Below, piece after piece: positions 1 to 6,961 of a stretch of 12,877 bases of DNA. Under the pieces are notes generated by a model, which ran no database searches, was not told the origin of the DNA, and saw nothing but the letters and a program-made list of their open reading frames with translations. The first letter of the stretch is position 1; each line of letters starts with the position of its first letter. Origin of the DNA: Oscillospiraceae bacterium (GTDB lineage Bacteria; Bacillota; Clostridia; Oscillospirales; Oscillospiraceae); NCBI GenBank assembly GCA_017538775.1, contig JAFYIF010000357.1, forward strand, positions 1 through 12,877, written 5' to 3'. Position numbers and translations under genes: made by a program.

Positions 1-695
1 AGCTGCTCCGGGGCGATGGGGCGCATCTGGTTCAGGTCGAAGGAGGAAAAGCCCGGGGTGTCCGCGACGTAAGTGCCGTCCTCCAGCTGGAACAGTTCGA
101 TGTGGCGGGTGGTGTGTCTGCCGCGCCCCAGGCGCTGGCTGACCTCCCCCACCGCCTGGCGGGAACCGGGGGCCAGGCGGTTCAGCAGACTGCTTTTCCC
201 CACGCCGGAGTTGCCGACGAAGGCCACGGTCCGGCCCCGGATCAGCGCCCGCAGGTCCTCCACGCCCTCGCCGGTCTCGGCGCTGGTGCGCAGGACCGGA
301 TAGCCCGTGTGGTTGGAGAAGGCGGCGGCCAGGTCCTCGCCCCGGTCCAGGTCGCACTTGTTGATGCAGATGAGCACGCCGCAGTCCACGCTCTCGGCGA
401 TGGCGGCCACCCGGTCCACCAGGAAGGGGTCCGTCACCGGGTTGACGTTGGCCGCCAGCAGCACCAGCGCGTCCACGTTGGCCACGGCGGGGCGGACGAA
501 GCAGTTGCGGCGGGGCAGGATGCCGGTCAGGTAGCCCTTGCCCGGCTCCGTGGGCTCCACGCGCACCAGGTCGCCCACCAGGGGGCTGGTGCCCTCCAGC
601 CGGAACTTTCCCCGGGCCCGGCATTCCAGCAGCTCCGTCTCCGTGGAGACGTAGTAGAAGCCGCTGAGGGCTTTCACGATCCTTCCGCTGGGCAT
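1..695 (-). CDS. rsgA: Ribosome small-subunit assembly GTPase RsgA (3' end outside window)
   Basis: RsgA (YjeQ/YloQ) is a circularly permuted GTPase that binds late 30S subunits, helps mature the decoding centre and leaves after GTP hydrolysis. The 231 visible codons run from ATG at 695 to the left edge. They show an N-terminal OB-like region (about 1-65, ending in LPRRN), then GTPase motifs in the permuted order of the family: G4 NKCD at 112-115, P-loop GNSGVGKSS at 161-169, switch GRHTTRH at 192-198, and G3 DTPGF at 212-216. The C-terminal zinc-binding domain (Cys/His) is cut off by the left edge, so completeness cannot be judged. The gene starts 6 bases after the prkC stop, with a GGAGG (706-710) inside the prkC end. 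The same prkC-rsgA order is found in B. subtilis, where rpe and thiN follow. Confidence 0.96.
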   Translation of the reverse strand, partial: MPSGRIVKALSGFYYVSTETELLECRARGKFRLEGTSPLVGDLVRVEPTEPGKGYLTGILPRRNCFVRPAVANVDALVLLAANVNPVTDPFLVDRVAAIAESVDCGVLICINKCDLDRGEDLAAAFSNHTGYPVLRTSAETGEGVEDLRALIRGRTVAFVGNSGVGKSSLLNRLAPGSRQAVGEVSQRLGRGRHTTRHIELFQLEDGTYVADTPGFSSFDLNQMRPIAPEQ

Positions 696-701
696 TCCGG
701 C

Positions 702-2405
702 TCAGCCTCCGCTTCCGCCGGGACCCATGGAGATCTGGAGATAGATCTTGCTGTGTTCCTCCACGCTGGTGTTGGGCTCCACGCTCTGCCAGACCACATA
801 GCCGGCGGGCTTGTCGCTCTCCACATAGGTCACGTTGCCCAGGGCCAGGTTGGAGTTCTCGATGCGCGTCCGGGCCGCCTCCCGCGTCAGGCCGATCAGG
901 TTGGGCATGGGCACGCTGACGATGTTGGTGCCGGAGGAGACCGTCACATAAACCGTGGCCCCCACGGGGATCTTGTCCCCCGCCTCCGGACTGGTGGAGA
1001 TCACATAGTCCACCGTCACGGTGTTGGACACGTCATAGCGCAGGTCGGTGTAAAAGCCGCTGTTCAGCAGCGTGGAGACCGCGTCGGTGTAGCGCTGGTT
1101 CACCACGTCGGGCACCTCGATCACCCTGGCCCCGGCGCTGACGATCAGCTTCACGTCGATGCCGCGGCTCTCTTTCGTCAGGTTCTTGCCGCTGGGCGGG
1201 TCCTGGCGGATGACGATGTCCTCCTCCACGTCCGGGCTGAGCTCCCGCTCCACCGTGAAGTTGTAGATGCGGGTCAGCTCCCGGTTGTTGATGAGGTCCT
1301 GGGCGTTGCTGCCCACGAAGCTGGGGATGCTGATCTTCACCGGGTCCATGAAGATCTCGTGCAGGCCCAGGTGCTCCCAGAGGACATAGAAGGCGGCTCC
1401 GGCGAAGGCCAGGGACAGGAACACGCCCACCAGCAGACTGACCTTGGTGCTGCGGCGGTGGCGGCGGAGATAGCTCTCCTTGGGCAGTTCCCCGCTGCGG
1501 CCCACCGGCTCCACGTTGGGCGGGAGCTGCTCGGGGTCGAATTCGACCAGCTCCTCCGGCGCTTCGATGGCGGCAAGATAGTCCTCCAGATCCCAGATCA
1601 TCTCGTCGGCGCTCTGGTAGCGCGCCTCGATGTCCTGCTCCATGGCCCGGTTCACGATGCGCTCCAGTTCCTCCGGCACATCCGGGACCAGCTCGTGCAG
1701 GGGCGTGGGCGTGGCCAGGACATGCTGCCGCGCCACCGCCTCCGGGGTGTCGCCGGTATAGGGGAGGGAGCCGGACAGCAGCTCATACAGCACCACGCCC
1801 AGGGAATAGATGTCCGAGCGGGCGTCGGCGGGCAGGCCCTGGGCCTGCTCCGGGGAGACGTAATGGACGCTGCCCAGGCCCACGTCGTTGTTCTCGCCCA
1901 GGGCCGACTCCAGATAGGCGATGCCGAAATCGGCCACCTTCGCCACGCCCTCCGGGGAGATCAGCACGTTCTGGGGCTTGATGTCCCGGTGGATGATGCC
2001 CTTGCTGTGGGCGTGGGACAGGGCCCGGGCGATTTGAAGCCCGACGCGGGCGCAGTACGCGTAGTCCAGAAGGCCGCGGCTCTGCATGAGCTGCTTGAGC
2101 GTCTCGCCCTCCACCAGCTCCATGACGATGTAATCCTCCTCCGGGGAGCGGCTGACATCGTAGACCGAGACGATGTTCGGGTGGCTCAGCTTGGCGACGG
2201 CCTGCCCCTCTTTTTTGAAGCGCAGCCGCAACTCCTCCTCGGAGGCCATGTCCGGGCGCAGAAACTTGATGGCCACATAGCGGTTCAGCAGGTGGTCATA
2301 GCCCCGGTAGACGTTCGCCATGCCGCCCGTGCCGATGAGCTCCAGCGGCTCATAGCGCCCGTCCAACAGGACGTTCAGCCAGCGGTCTGTATTGGAATTA
2401 TCCAT
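702..2405 (-). CDS. prkC: Membrane Ser/Thr protein kinase with three PASTA domains (PrkC/PknB type)
   Basis: This is a 567-residue eukaryotic-type kinase of the PrkC/StkP/PknB family, which senses muropeptides or lipid II outside the cell and phosphorylates growth, wall and translation proteins. The kinase domain is at about 18-280: glycine loop GTGGMANVY (25-33), ATP lysine K47, HRDIKPQN (139-146, catalytic D141), DFG (159-161) and SPEQA (184-188). A basic stretch (RRHRR) precedes one membrane segment at about 322-343, followed by three extracellular PASTA repeats at about 357-425, 427-492 and 496-560 and a glycine-rich end. The activation loop (159-188) has no threonine, unlike typical relatives. 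ATG 2405 is preferred over an in-frame TTG at 2423 because GGAGGG lies 5 bases upstream of it. The gene overlaps prpC by 8 bases, consistent with a matched kinase/phosphatase pair. Confidence 0.96.
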   Translation of the reverse strand: MDNSNTDRWLNVLLDGRYEPLELIGTGGMANVYRGYDHLLNRYVAIKFLRPDMASEEELRLRFKKEGQAVAKLSHPNIVSVYDVSRSPEEDYIVMELVEGETLKQLMQSRGLLDYAYCARVGLQIARALSHAHSKGIIHRDIKPQNVLISPEGVAKVADFGIAYLESALGENNDVGLGSVHYVSPEQAQGLPADARSDIYSLGVVLYELLSGSLPYTGDTPEAVARQHVLATPTPLHELVPDVPEELERIVNRAMEQDIEARYQSADEMIWDLEDYLAAIEAPEELVEFDPEQLPPNVEPVGRSGELPKESYLRRHRRSTKVSLLVGVFLSLAFAGAAFYVLWEHLGLHEIFMDPVKISIPSFVGSNAQDLINNRELTRIYNFTVERELSPDVEEDIVIRQDPPSGKNLTKESRGIDVKLIVSAGARVIEVPDVVNQRYTDAVSTLLNSGFYTDLRYDVSNTVTVDYVISTSPEAGDKIPVGATVYVTVSSGTNIVSVPMPNLIGLTREAARTRIENSNLALGNVTYVESDKPAGYVVWQSVEPNTSVEEHSKIYLQISMGPGGSGG

Positions 2406-3153
2406 GCTTTCCCTCCGTTCCAAACTGCGCGATCAGGACGGTGACGTTGTCCGTCGCGCCGGCCGACAGGGCCAGATCCAGCAGTTGCTTGCAGGAGCGC
2501 TCCGGCTCCCGTTCCTCCCGCAGCACGCGCTGCAGCGTCTCGTCCGGGACCGCGTTGCTCAGTCCGTCGGAGCAGAGCAGCAGCCGGCAGTCCGGCGGCA
2601 GCTTCAGATCGTACACGTCGGCGCGGATGGAGGCATCCGTCCCGACGGCGCGGGTGATGATGTTTTTCTGGGGGTGGACCCTGCCCTCTTCCCGGGTGAT
2701 CTCCCCGCGCTCGATCAGTTCCTCCACCAGGGAGTGGTCCGTCGTGACCTGGCGCAGCTTCCCCCGGGTGAAGAGATAGGCTCTGCTGTCCCCCACGTTG
2801 GCCAGCATGGCGCGTTTGCCGGAGACCAGCAGCGCCACCAGGGTCGTGCCCATGCCGATGCAGGACAGCTCCCGGAAGGAGCGCTCATAGACCTGGGCGT
2901 TGGCGTAGCTGACCGCCTCGGTCAGGATGAGCTTCATGTCCGCGGGGCGGGAACTCTCGTCCAGGGAGTTGGCGGCGTGGGACATGAAGGCGTCCGCCGC
3001 CAGGGCGCTGGCCGTCGCCCCGCAGCGGGCCCCGCCCATGCCGTCGCAGAGGACGGCGGCCAGCAGCCGCTCCGAGCCGCAGTCGCTCAGGCGGAAGCAG
3101 TCCTGGTTTTCGGCGCGCACCGCGCCCCGATGGGTGATGCCGTATGCGTTCAT
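2398..3153 (-). CDS. prpC: PP2C-family Ser/Thr protein phosphatase (PrpC/Stp)
   Basis: This is a 251-residue metal-dependent (PPM/PP2C) phosphatase that removes phosphate from PrkC and its substrates in the cytoplasm. The family signatures are all present in order: RAENQD (13-18), DGMGG (37-41), GDSRAYL (121-127), SDGL (195-198) and DN (235-236); the aspartates in these motifs bind the two catalytic Mn/Mg ions. No signal peptide or membrane segment is seen, and the length is normal for bacterial PrpC (about 240-255). It overlaps rlmN by 4 bases (ATGA) and prkC by 8 bases. The purine-rich rlmN end supplies AGGAGG 13 bases before the ATG, which is rather far, so coupled translation probably helps. 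The neighbouring kinase makes the partner assignment firm. Confidence 0.96.
   Translation of the reverse strand: MNAYGITHRGAVRAENQDCFRLSDCGSERLLAAVLCDGMGGARCGATASALAADAFMSHAANSLDESSRPADMKLILTEAVSYANAQVYERSFRELSCIGMGTTLVALLVSGKRAMLANVGDSRAYLFTRGKLRQVTTDHSLVEELIERGEITREEGRVHPQKNIITRAVGTDASIRADVYDLKLPPDCRLLLCSDGLSNAVPDETLQRVLREEREPERSCKQLLDLALSAGATDNVTVLIAQFGTEGKHG
2411..2416 (-). promoter_or_regulatory. Shine-Dalgarno sequence of prkC
   Basis: GGAGGG on the minus strand lies 5 bases before the ATG at 2405. It decides this start over the upstream in-frame TTG at 2423, whose use would place the ribosome-binding site inside the coding sequence. Confidence 0.75.
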
Positions 3154-4205
3154 ACCTCTGGCGTTTCCTCCTCTCCCGCTTTGCTCCGCTCCCGCTTCCG
3201 GCGCAGCTGGCCGCAGGAGGCGTCCACGTCCCCGCCCAGGGAGCGGCGGACGGTGTAGTTGGTCCCCGCCTGATCCAGCACCGCGCAGAACGCCCGCATC
3301 CGCTCCGGCCGGGAGGGGGAAAACTTCCGCTCCTCCACATGGTTCAGCGGGATCAGGTTGACATGGGCCTTCACCTGGCGGGCCAGGGCAGCCAGGGCCC
3401 GGGCCTGTTCGGGGCTGTCGTTCACCCCGTCGATCATCGCGTATTCAAAGGTGATGCGCCGCCCGGTGGCGGCAAAGTAGTCCCGGCAGCTTTTCACGAT
3501 CTCCGCCACCCCCCTGCCCCGGTTGGCGGGCATCAGGCGGCTGCGGGTCTCATCGTCCGGGGCGTGGAGAGAGATGGCCAGCGTGAGCTGCAGGTCCTCC
3601 CGCGCCAGGTCCGCGATGCGCTCGGTCAGGCCGCAGGTGGACAGGGAGATGTGGCGCATCCCGATGTTCAGCCCCTCCGGGCAGTTCACCAGGCGCAGAA
3701 AGCGCAGCACCTCGTCGTAGTTGTCCAGCGGCTCGCCGATGCCCATCAGGACGATGTGGTTCAGGCTTTCCCCGTAGTCCAGCTGGGAGAACAGCACCTC
3801 GGCGAGCATCTCCCCCGCCGTCAGGTTCCGCACCAGGCCGCCGATGGCGGAGGCGCAGAAGGCACAGCCCATGCGGCAGCCCACCTGGGAGGAGATGCAG
3901 ACCGTGGCCCCGTGGGCATAGCGCATCACCACGGTCTCCACGGCGTTGCCGTCGGGCAACTCCCAGAGGTATTTCACCGTGCCGTCGCTCCGGCTGACCT
4001 GCTTCCGCAGGCAGCGCAGGGACGAGATCGTGCTGACCTCCGCCAGCATCGAGCGCAAAGAGCGGGGCAGGTTTTTCAGCGAATCAAAGTCCGTCGCGCC
4101 CCGGTTCAGCCAGGTGAAAAGCTGCCGGGCGCGGTATTTCGGCTCCCCCAGGTCTTCCATCAGCGCTTCCAGCTCCCGGGGCAGCAGGCTTCTCAGGTCC
4201 TTCAC
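3150..4205 (-). CDS. rlmN: Dual-specificity 23S rRNA/tRNA adenine-C2 methyltransferase RlmN (radical SAM)
   Basis: RlmN methylates C2 of A2503 in 23S rRNA and A37 in some tRNAs, using a radical SAM iron-sulfur cluster and a methylated cysteine intermediate. The 351-residue protein has the cluster motif CxxxCxxC at C110, C114 and C117, the SAM-binding MGIGEPL at 154-160, and both mechanistic cysteines: C103 and C331, corresponding to C118 and C355 of the E. coli enzyme. It lacks the features of the resistance paralogue Cfr as far as can be judged by eye, and its location is that of chromosomal rlmN. The C-terminal tail after C331 is short and highly charged. The start is GTG, overlapping the rsmB stop as GTGA, with GAGG 8 bases upstream. 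Confidence 0.96.
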   Translation of the reverse strand: MKDLRSLLPRELEALMEDLGEPKYRARQLFTWLNRGATDFDSLKNLPRSLRSMLAEVSTISSLRCLRKQVSRSDGTVKYLWELPDGNAVETVVMRYAHGATVCISSQVGCRMGCAFCASAIGGLVRNLTAGEMLAEVLFSQLDYGESLNHIVLMGIGEPLDNYDEVLRFLRLVNCPEGLNIGMRHISLSTCGLTERIADLAREDLQLTLAISLHAPDDETRSRLMPANRGRGVAEIVKSCRDYFAATGRRITFEYAMIDGVNDSPEQARALAALARQVKAHVNLIPLNHVEERKFSPSRPERMRAFCAVLDQAGTNYTVRRSLGGDVDASCGQLRRKRERSKAGEEETPEV

Positions 4206-5515
4206 GCGTGTTTCCTCATCAGTGCGATAAAAAATCCGTCCGTGCCGTGGCGCTGCGGCCAGAGTTGCAGCATCCCCTCCGCGCTGCGGGAGCCGCCCAG
4301 GCCCTCAAAGTCCAGGGCTTCGAAGTCCTCCCGCCCGGCAAAGCCGGACGCGACTTCCTCGTTTTCCTCCGGGCGCAGGGTGCAGGTGGCGTAGAGCAGC
4401 CGTCCGCCGGGGCGGACATAGCGGGCCGCGTTTTCCAGAATCGCCCGCTGGAGGGCCGGGAGCGCCGCGAAGGGGGCCGGGTCCTTCCAGCGGATGTCCG
4501 GCTTTTTGCGGATGACCCCCAGGCCGCTGCAGGGCACGTCCGCGATGACCAGGTCAAACTGTCCGTTCCAGTACGGGCGATTCTCCCGGGCGTCGGCGGC
4601 CAGGGTCTCCAGCCGGATGCCCAGGCGCTCGGCCCCGGTCTGCAGCCGGCGGAGCTTGTTCTCGTGGAGGTCGCAGGCGGTGATGGCCGCGCCGCCGCCG
4701 GAGGCGATGGCCGCGGCAAAGCTCTTGCCCCCCGGGGAGGCGCAGAGGTCCAGCACCCGCTCCCCGGGCCTGGGGGCCGCCGCCAGCACGCTCAGGCGCG
4801 CCGCCGGGTCCTGCACATAGAAATGTCCGGCTTGGAAGGACGCCAGCTGCGCCAGCGCGCCGCCGGACTCGGCCAGCAGACAGTCGGGCAGTTCCGGGTG
4901 TCGCTCCGTCTCCACGCCCTCGGCGCGGAGTTGCCGCTCCAGGGTCGGGGTGTCGGTTTTCAGGGTGTTCACCTGGAGGCACAGCGGCGCCGGGCGGTTG
5001 TTGCCGCGCAGCAGCGCCTCCGTCTCCGCCTCCCCCAGCCGGGCCAGCAGCAGCTCCACCAGAGCGCGGGGGTGGCTGTACAGAATTGAAAAACGCTCCG
5101 CCGCGTCCCCTTTGGGTTCAGGCAGGGTCGGGTCTGCGGCCATGGCACGCAGCAGCGCGTTCACATAGCCCGCCGCCCGGGCAAAGCCCAGACTCCGGCA
5201 GAGGCGGACGCTCTCGTTCACCGCCGCCGGGGCGGGGATCTTTTCCATCAGCAAAATCTGGCAGGCCCCCAGGCGCAGCAGGTCCAGCACCTTCGGCTCC
5301 ACCCGGTTCAGGGGCATGGTGGAGCGCAGTTGCAGCGCATAGTCCAACAGCGTGCGGTTTTGCAGCACGCCGTAGCAGAGGGCCGCGCAGAGGCCCCGAT
5401 CCGGGCCGGATAGTCCGGCGGCGTCCATGACGGAGCCCAGCACCGCGTCCGACCAGGCGCCGGCCCGCCGACACTTTTCCAGGGCGCGCAGCGCCGCTTC
5501 CCGTGCCGTGGCCAT
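4202..5515 (-). CDS. rsmB: 16S rRNA (cytosine-967-C5)-methyltransferase RsmB
   Basis: RsmB (Sun/Fmu) makes m5C967 in 16S rRNA with SAM as donor. The 437-residue protein starts with a NusB-like RNA-binding domain (about 1-130) and ends with a Rossmann methyltransferase domain. The SAM site LDLCASPGGKS is at 256-266. The two cysteines of m5C RNA methylases are present: the catalytic C378 in the TCTL motif and the release cysteine C329 in DVPCSG (326-331). QDPAA (235-239) is also typical. The length matches the B. subtilis protein closely. The ATG lies one base after the fmt stop (TGAcATG) with no visible Shine-Dalgarno sequence, so reinitiation after fmt is likely. It overlaps rlmN by 3 bases. 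Confidence 0.96.
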   Translation of the reverse strand: MATAREAALRALEKCRRAGAWSDAVLGSVMDAAGLSGPDRGLCAALCYGVLQNRTLLDYALQLRSTMPLNRVEPKVLDLLRLGACQILLMEKIPAPAAVNESVRLCRSLGFARAAGYVNALLRAMAADPTLPEPKGDAAERFSILYSHPRALVELLLARLGEAETEALLRGNNRPAPLCLQVNTLKTDTPTLERQLRAEGVETERHPELPDCLLAESGGALAQLASFQAGHFYVQDPAARLSVLAAAPRPGERVLDLCASPGGKSFAAAIASGGGAAITACDLHENKLRRLQTGAERLGIRLETLAADARENRPYWNGQFDLVIADVPCSGLGVIRKKPDIRWKDPAPFAALPALQRAILENAARYVRPGGRLLYATCTLRPEENEEVASGFAGREDFEALDFEGLGGSRSAEGMLQLWPQRHGTDGFFIALMRKHA

Positions 5516-5516
5516 G

Positions 5517-6437
5517 TCAGACGATGTGCAGCGGGTGGCCGCGCAGGTAGTCCCCCGCGCCCATCCGCTTTTTCCCCGGGGCCTGGAGCGCAGTGATCCG
5601 CAGCGTCTCCCCCTGCCCGCAGGCGATCTCGATCCCCGCGTTCCCGGCGGAGATCAGGGTCCCCGGCGCCCGGTCCGTGTGCGTGTCGGTGTATTCCGCG
5701 GCGAAGACCCGGAAGGGCTTCCCCTCCAGCTCCATCGTGGCCACGGGCCAGGGCTGGAGACCGCAGATGTGTTTGACGATCTCCCGGGGGCTGCGCGTCC
5801 AGTCGATGGGGCACATGGTCTTGTCCAGCGGCCTGGTATAGCTGGCGCGGCTCGGGTCCTGGGGCTGCCGGGGGGCCGTGCCCGCTTCGATGGCTCGGAC
5901 CGTCCGGACCAGCAGCGCAGCGCCCAGAGCTTTCAGCCGGTCGAAGAGCTCCCCGCTGGTCTCAAATTCCCCGATTTGGGTCTCGTCCTGGAAAACCACG
6001 TCCCCGGCGTCCATCTCCCGGGACAGGTACATGGTGCTGACGCCGGTGGTATGCTCCCCGTTCAGCACGGCCCACTGGATCGGGGCGCTGCCGCGATAGG
6101 CCGGGAGCAGGGAGCCGTGGACATTGATGCAGCCCAAAGGGGGCACGGCCAGCAGATCCTCGGGCAGGATGCGGCCATAGGCCACCACCGCCACCAGGTC
6201 CGGGCGCAGCGCTTCCAGCGCAGCCAGCGCCGTGCCGTCCCGCAGCATGGAAGGCTGAAAAACCGGGATGCCCCGGGCCGTAGCCAGGGCCTTGACCGGG
6301 GAGACGCCCAGGGCCATGCCGCGGCCGCTGGGGCGGTCGGGCTGGGTGAAGACGCCCACCACCGGATAGGACGCGTCCAGCAGCGCTTCCAGAGAGGCCG
6401 CCGCGAAGTCCGGCGTGCCCATGAATACGATCCGCAT
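5517..6437 (-). CDS. fmt: Methionyl-tRNA formyltransferase
   Basis: Fmt adds a formyl group from 10-formyl-tetrahydrofolate to initiator Met-tRNA; the def product next to it later removes that group from new proteins. The 306-residue protein starts with MRIVFMGTPDF and has the TQPDRPSGRG loop (31-40). The catalytic set is N105, H107 (in NVHGSLLPAYRG, 105-116) and D143 (in MDAGD), matching N106, H108 and D144 of E. coli. A C-terminal OB-like domain follows from about 205. A longer frame reaches 6590, but the family N-terminus begins exactly at ATG 6437, which has GGAGG 10 bases upstream. This ATG shares one base with the def stop (TGATG). Confidence 0.97.
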   Translation of the reverse strand: MRIVFMGTPDFAAASLEALLDASYPVVGVFTQPDRPSGRGMALGVSPVKALATARGIPVFQPSMLRDGTALAALEALRPDLVAVVAYGRILPEDLLAVPPLGCINVHGSLLPAYRGSAPIQWAVLNGEHTTGVSTMYLSREMDAGDVVFQDETQIGEFETSGELFDRLKALGAALLVRTVRAIEAGTAPRQPQDPSRASYTRPLDKTMCPIDWTRSPREIVKHICGLQPWPVATMELEGKPFRVFAAEYTDTHTDRAPGTLISAGNAGIEIACGQGETLRITALQAPGKKRMGAGDYLRGHPLHIV

Positions 6438-6952
6438 CAGTCCGCCGCCTCCGCGCCGTGGTAAAATTCGTCCAGCTCCTCGTCGTCCATGATGTGGTCG
6501 GCCAGGGAGTCGAAGAGAATGCCGTCCAGATGGTCCAGCTCGTGGCAGAAGGCCCGGGCGGTCAGGCCGTCCCCCTCCGCCTCGAACCATGCCCCGCTGC
6601 GGTCCTGGGCACGGACCTTCACATGGGCCGGGCGCTCCACCCAGCCGAAGACGTTGGGCAGACTCAGGCAGCCCTCCGGGCCCTCCTGACTGCCGCTGCG
6701 CTCCAGAATCTCCGGGTTGATGAGCTCGATGATGCGCGGGGCCTCCCCCTCCGGCACGTTGGTCTCCAGCACCAGACAGGCCCGGCGCAGGATGCCCACC
6801 TGGGGGGCGGCCAGACCCACGCCGTCGGCCCGGGTCAGGGTCTCGGCCATGTCGTCCAGCAGGGTCCAGAGTTTCGCGTCAAATTTCGTCACGGGACGGC
6901 AGCGCTTGTCCAGCACCTTGTCCCCTTTTTCCACAATGTTTCTCAGCGCCAT
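6437..6952 (-). CDS. def: Peptide deformylase
   Basis: Peptide deformylase is the metalloenzyme that strips the N-formyl group from new polypeptides at the ribosome exit. The 171-residue protein has all three family motifs: GVGLAAPQVG (44-53), EGCLSLP (93-99, metal ligand C95) and HELDH (137-141, metal ligands H137 and H141, catalytic E138). The size and the compact acidic C-terminus fit a type 1-like enzyme. The start at ATG 6952 is 9 bases after the priA stop, and that gap is itself the Shine-Dalgarno sequence (GGAGAG). The protein pairs functionally with Fmt, with which it shares one base; the def-fmt order is very widely conserved. Confidence 0.97.
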   Translation of the reverse strand: MALRNIVEKGDKVLDKRCRPVTKFDAKLWTLLDDMAETLTRADGVGLAAPQVGILRRACLVLETNVPEGEAPRIIELINPEILERSGSQEGPEGCLSLPNVFGWVERPAHVKVRAQDRSGAWFEAEGDGLTARAFCHELDHLDGILFDSLADHIMDDEELDEFYHGAEAAD

Positions 6953-6961
6953 AATCTCTCC

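Noticed and set aside
102..2444. Plus-strand open frame of 780 codons opposite rsgA and prkC
   Set aside because: Same low-complexity His/Gln/Gly/Val composition, no motif, no ribosome-binding site; a codon-bias shadow of real minus-strand genes.
6438..6590. Longer N-terminus for Fmt starting at 6590
   Set aside because: The added residues lie inside def, are Gly/Arg-rich and unlike Fmt; the conserved MRIVFMGTP start begins at 6437.
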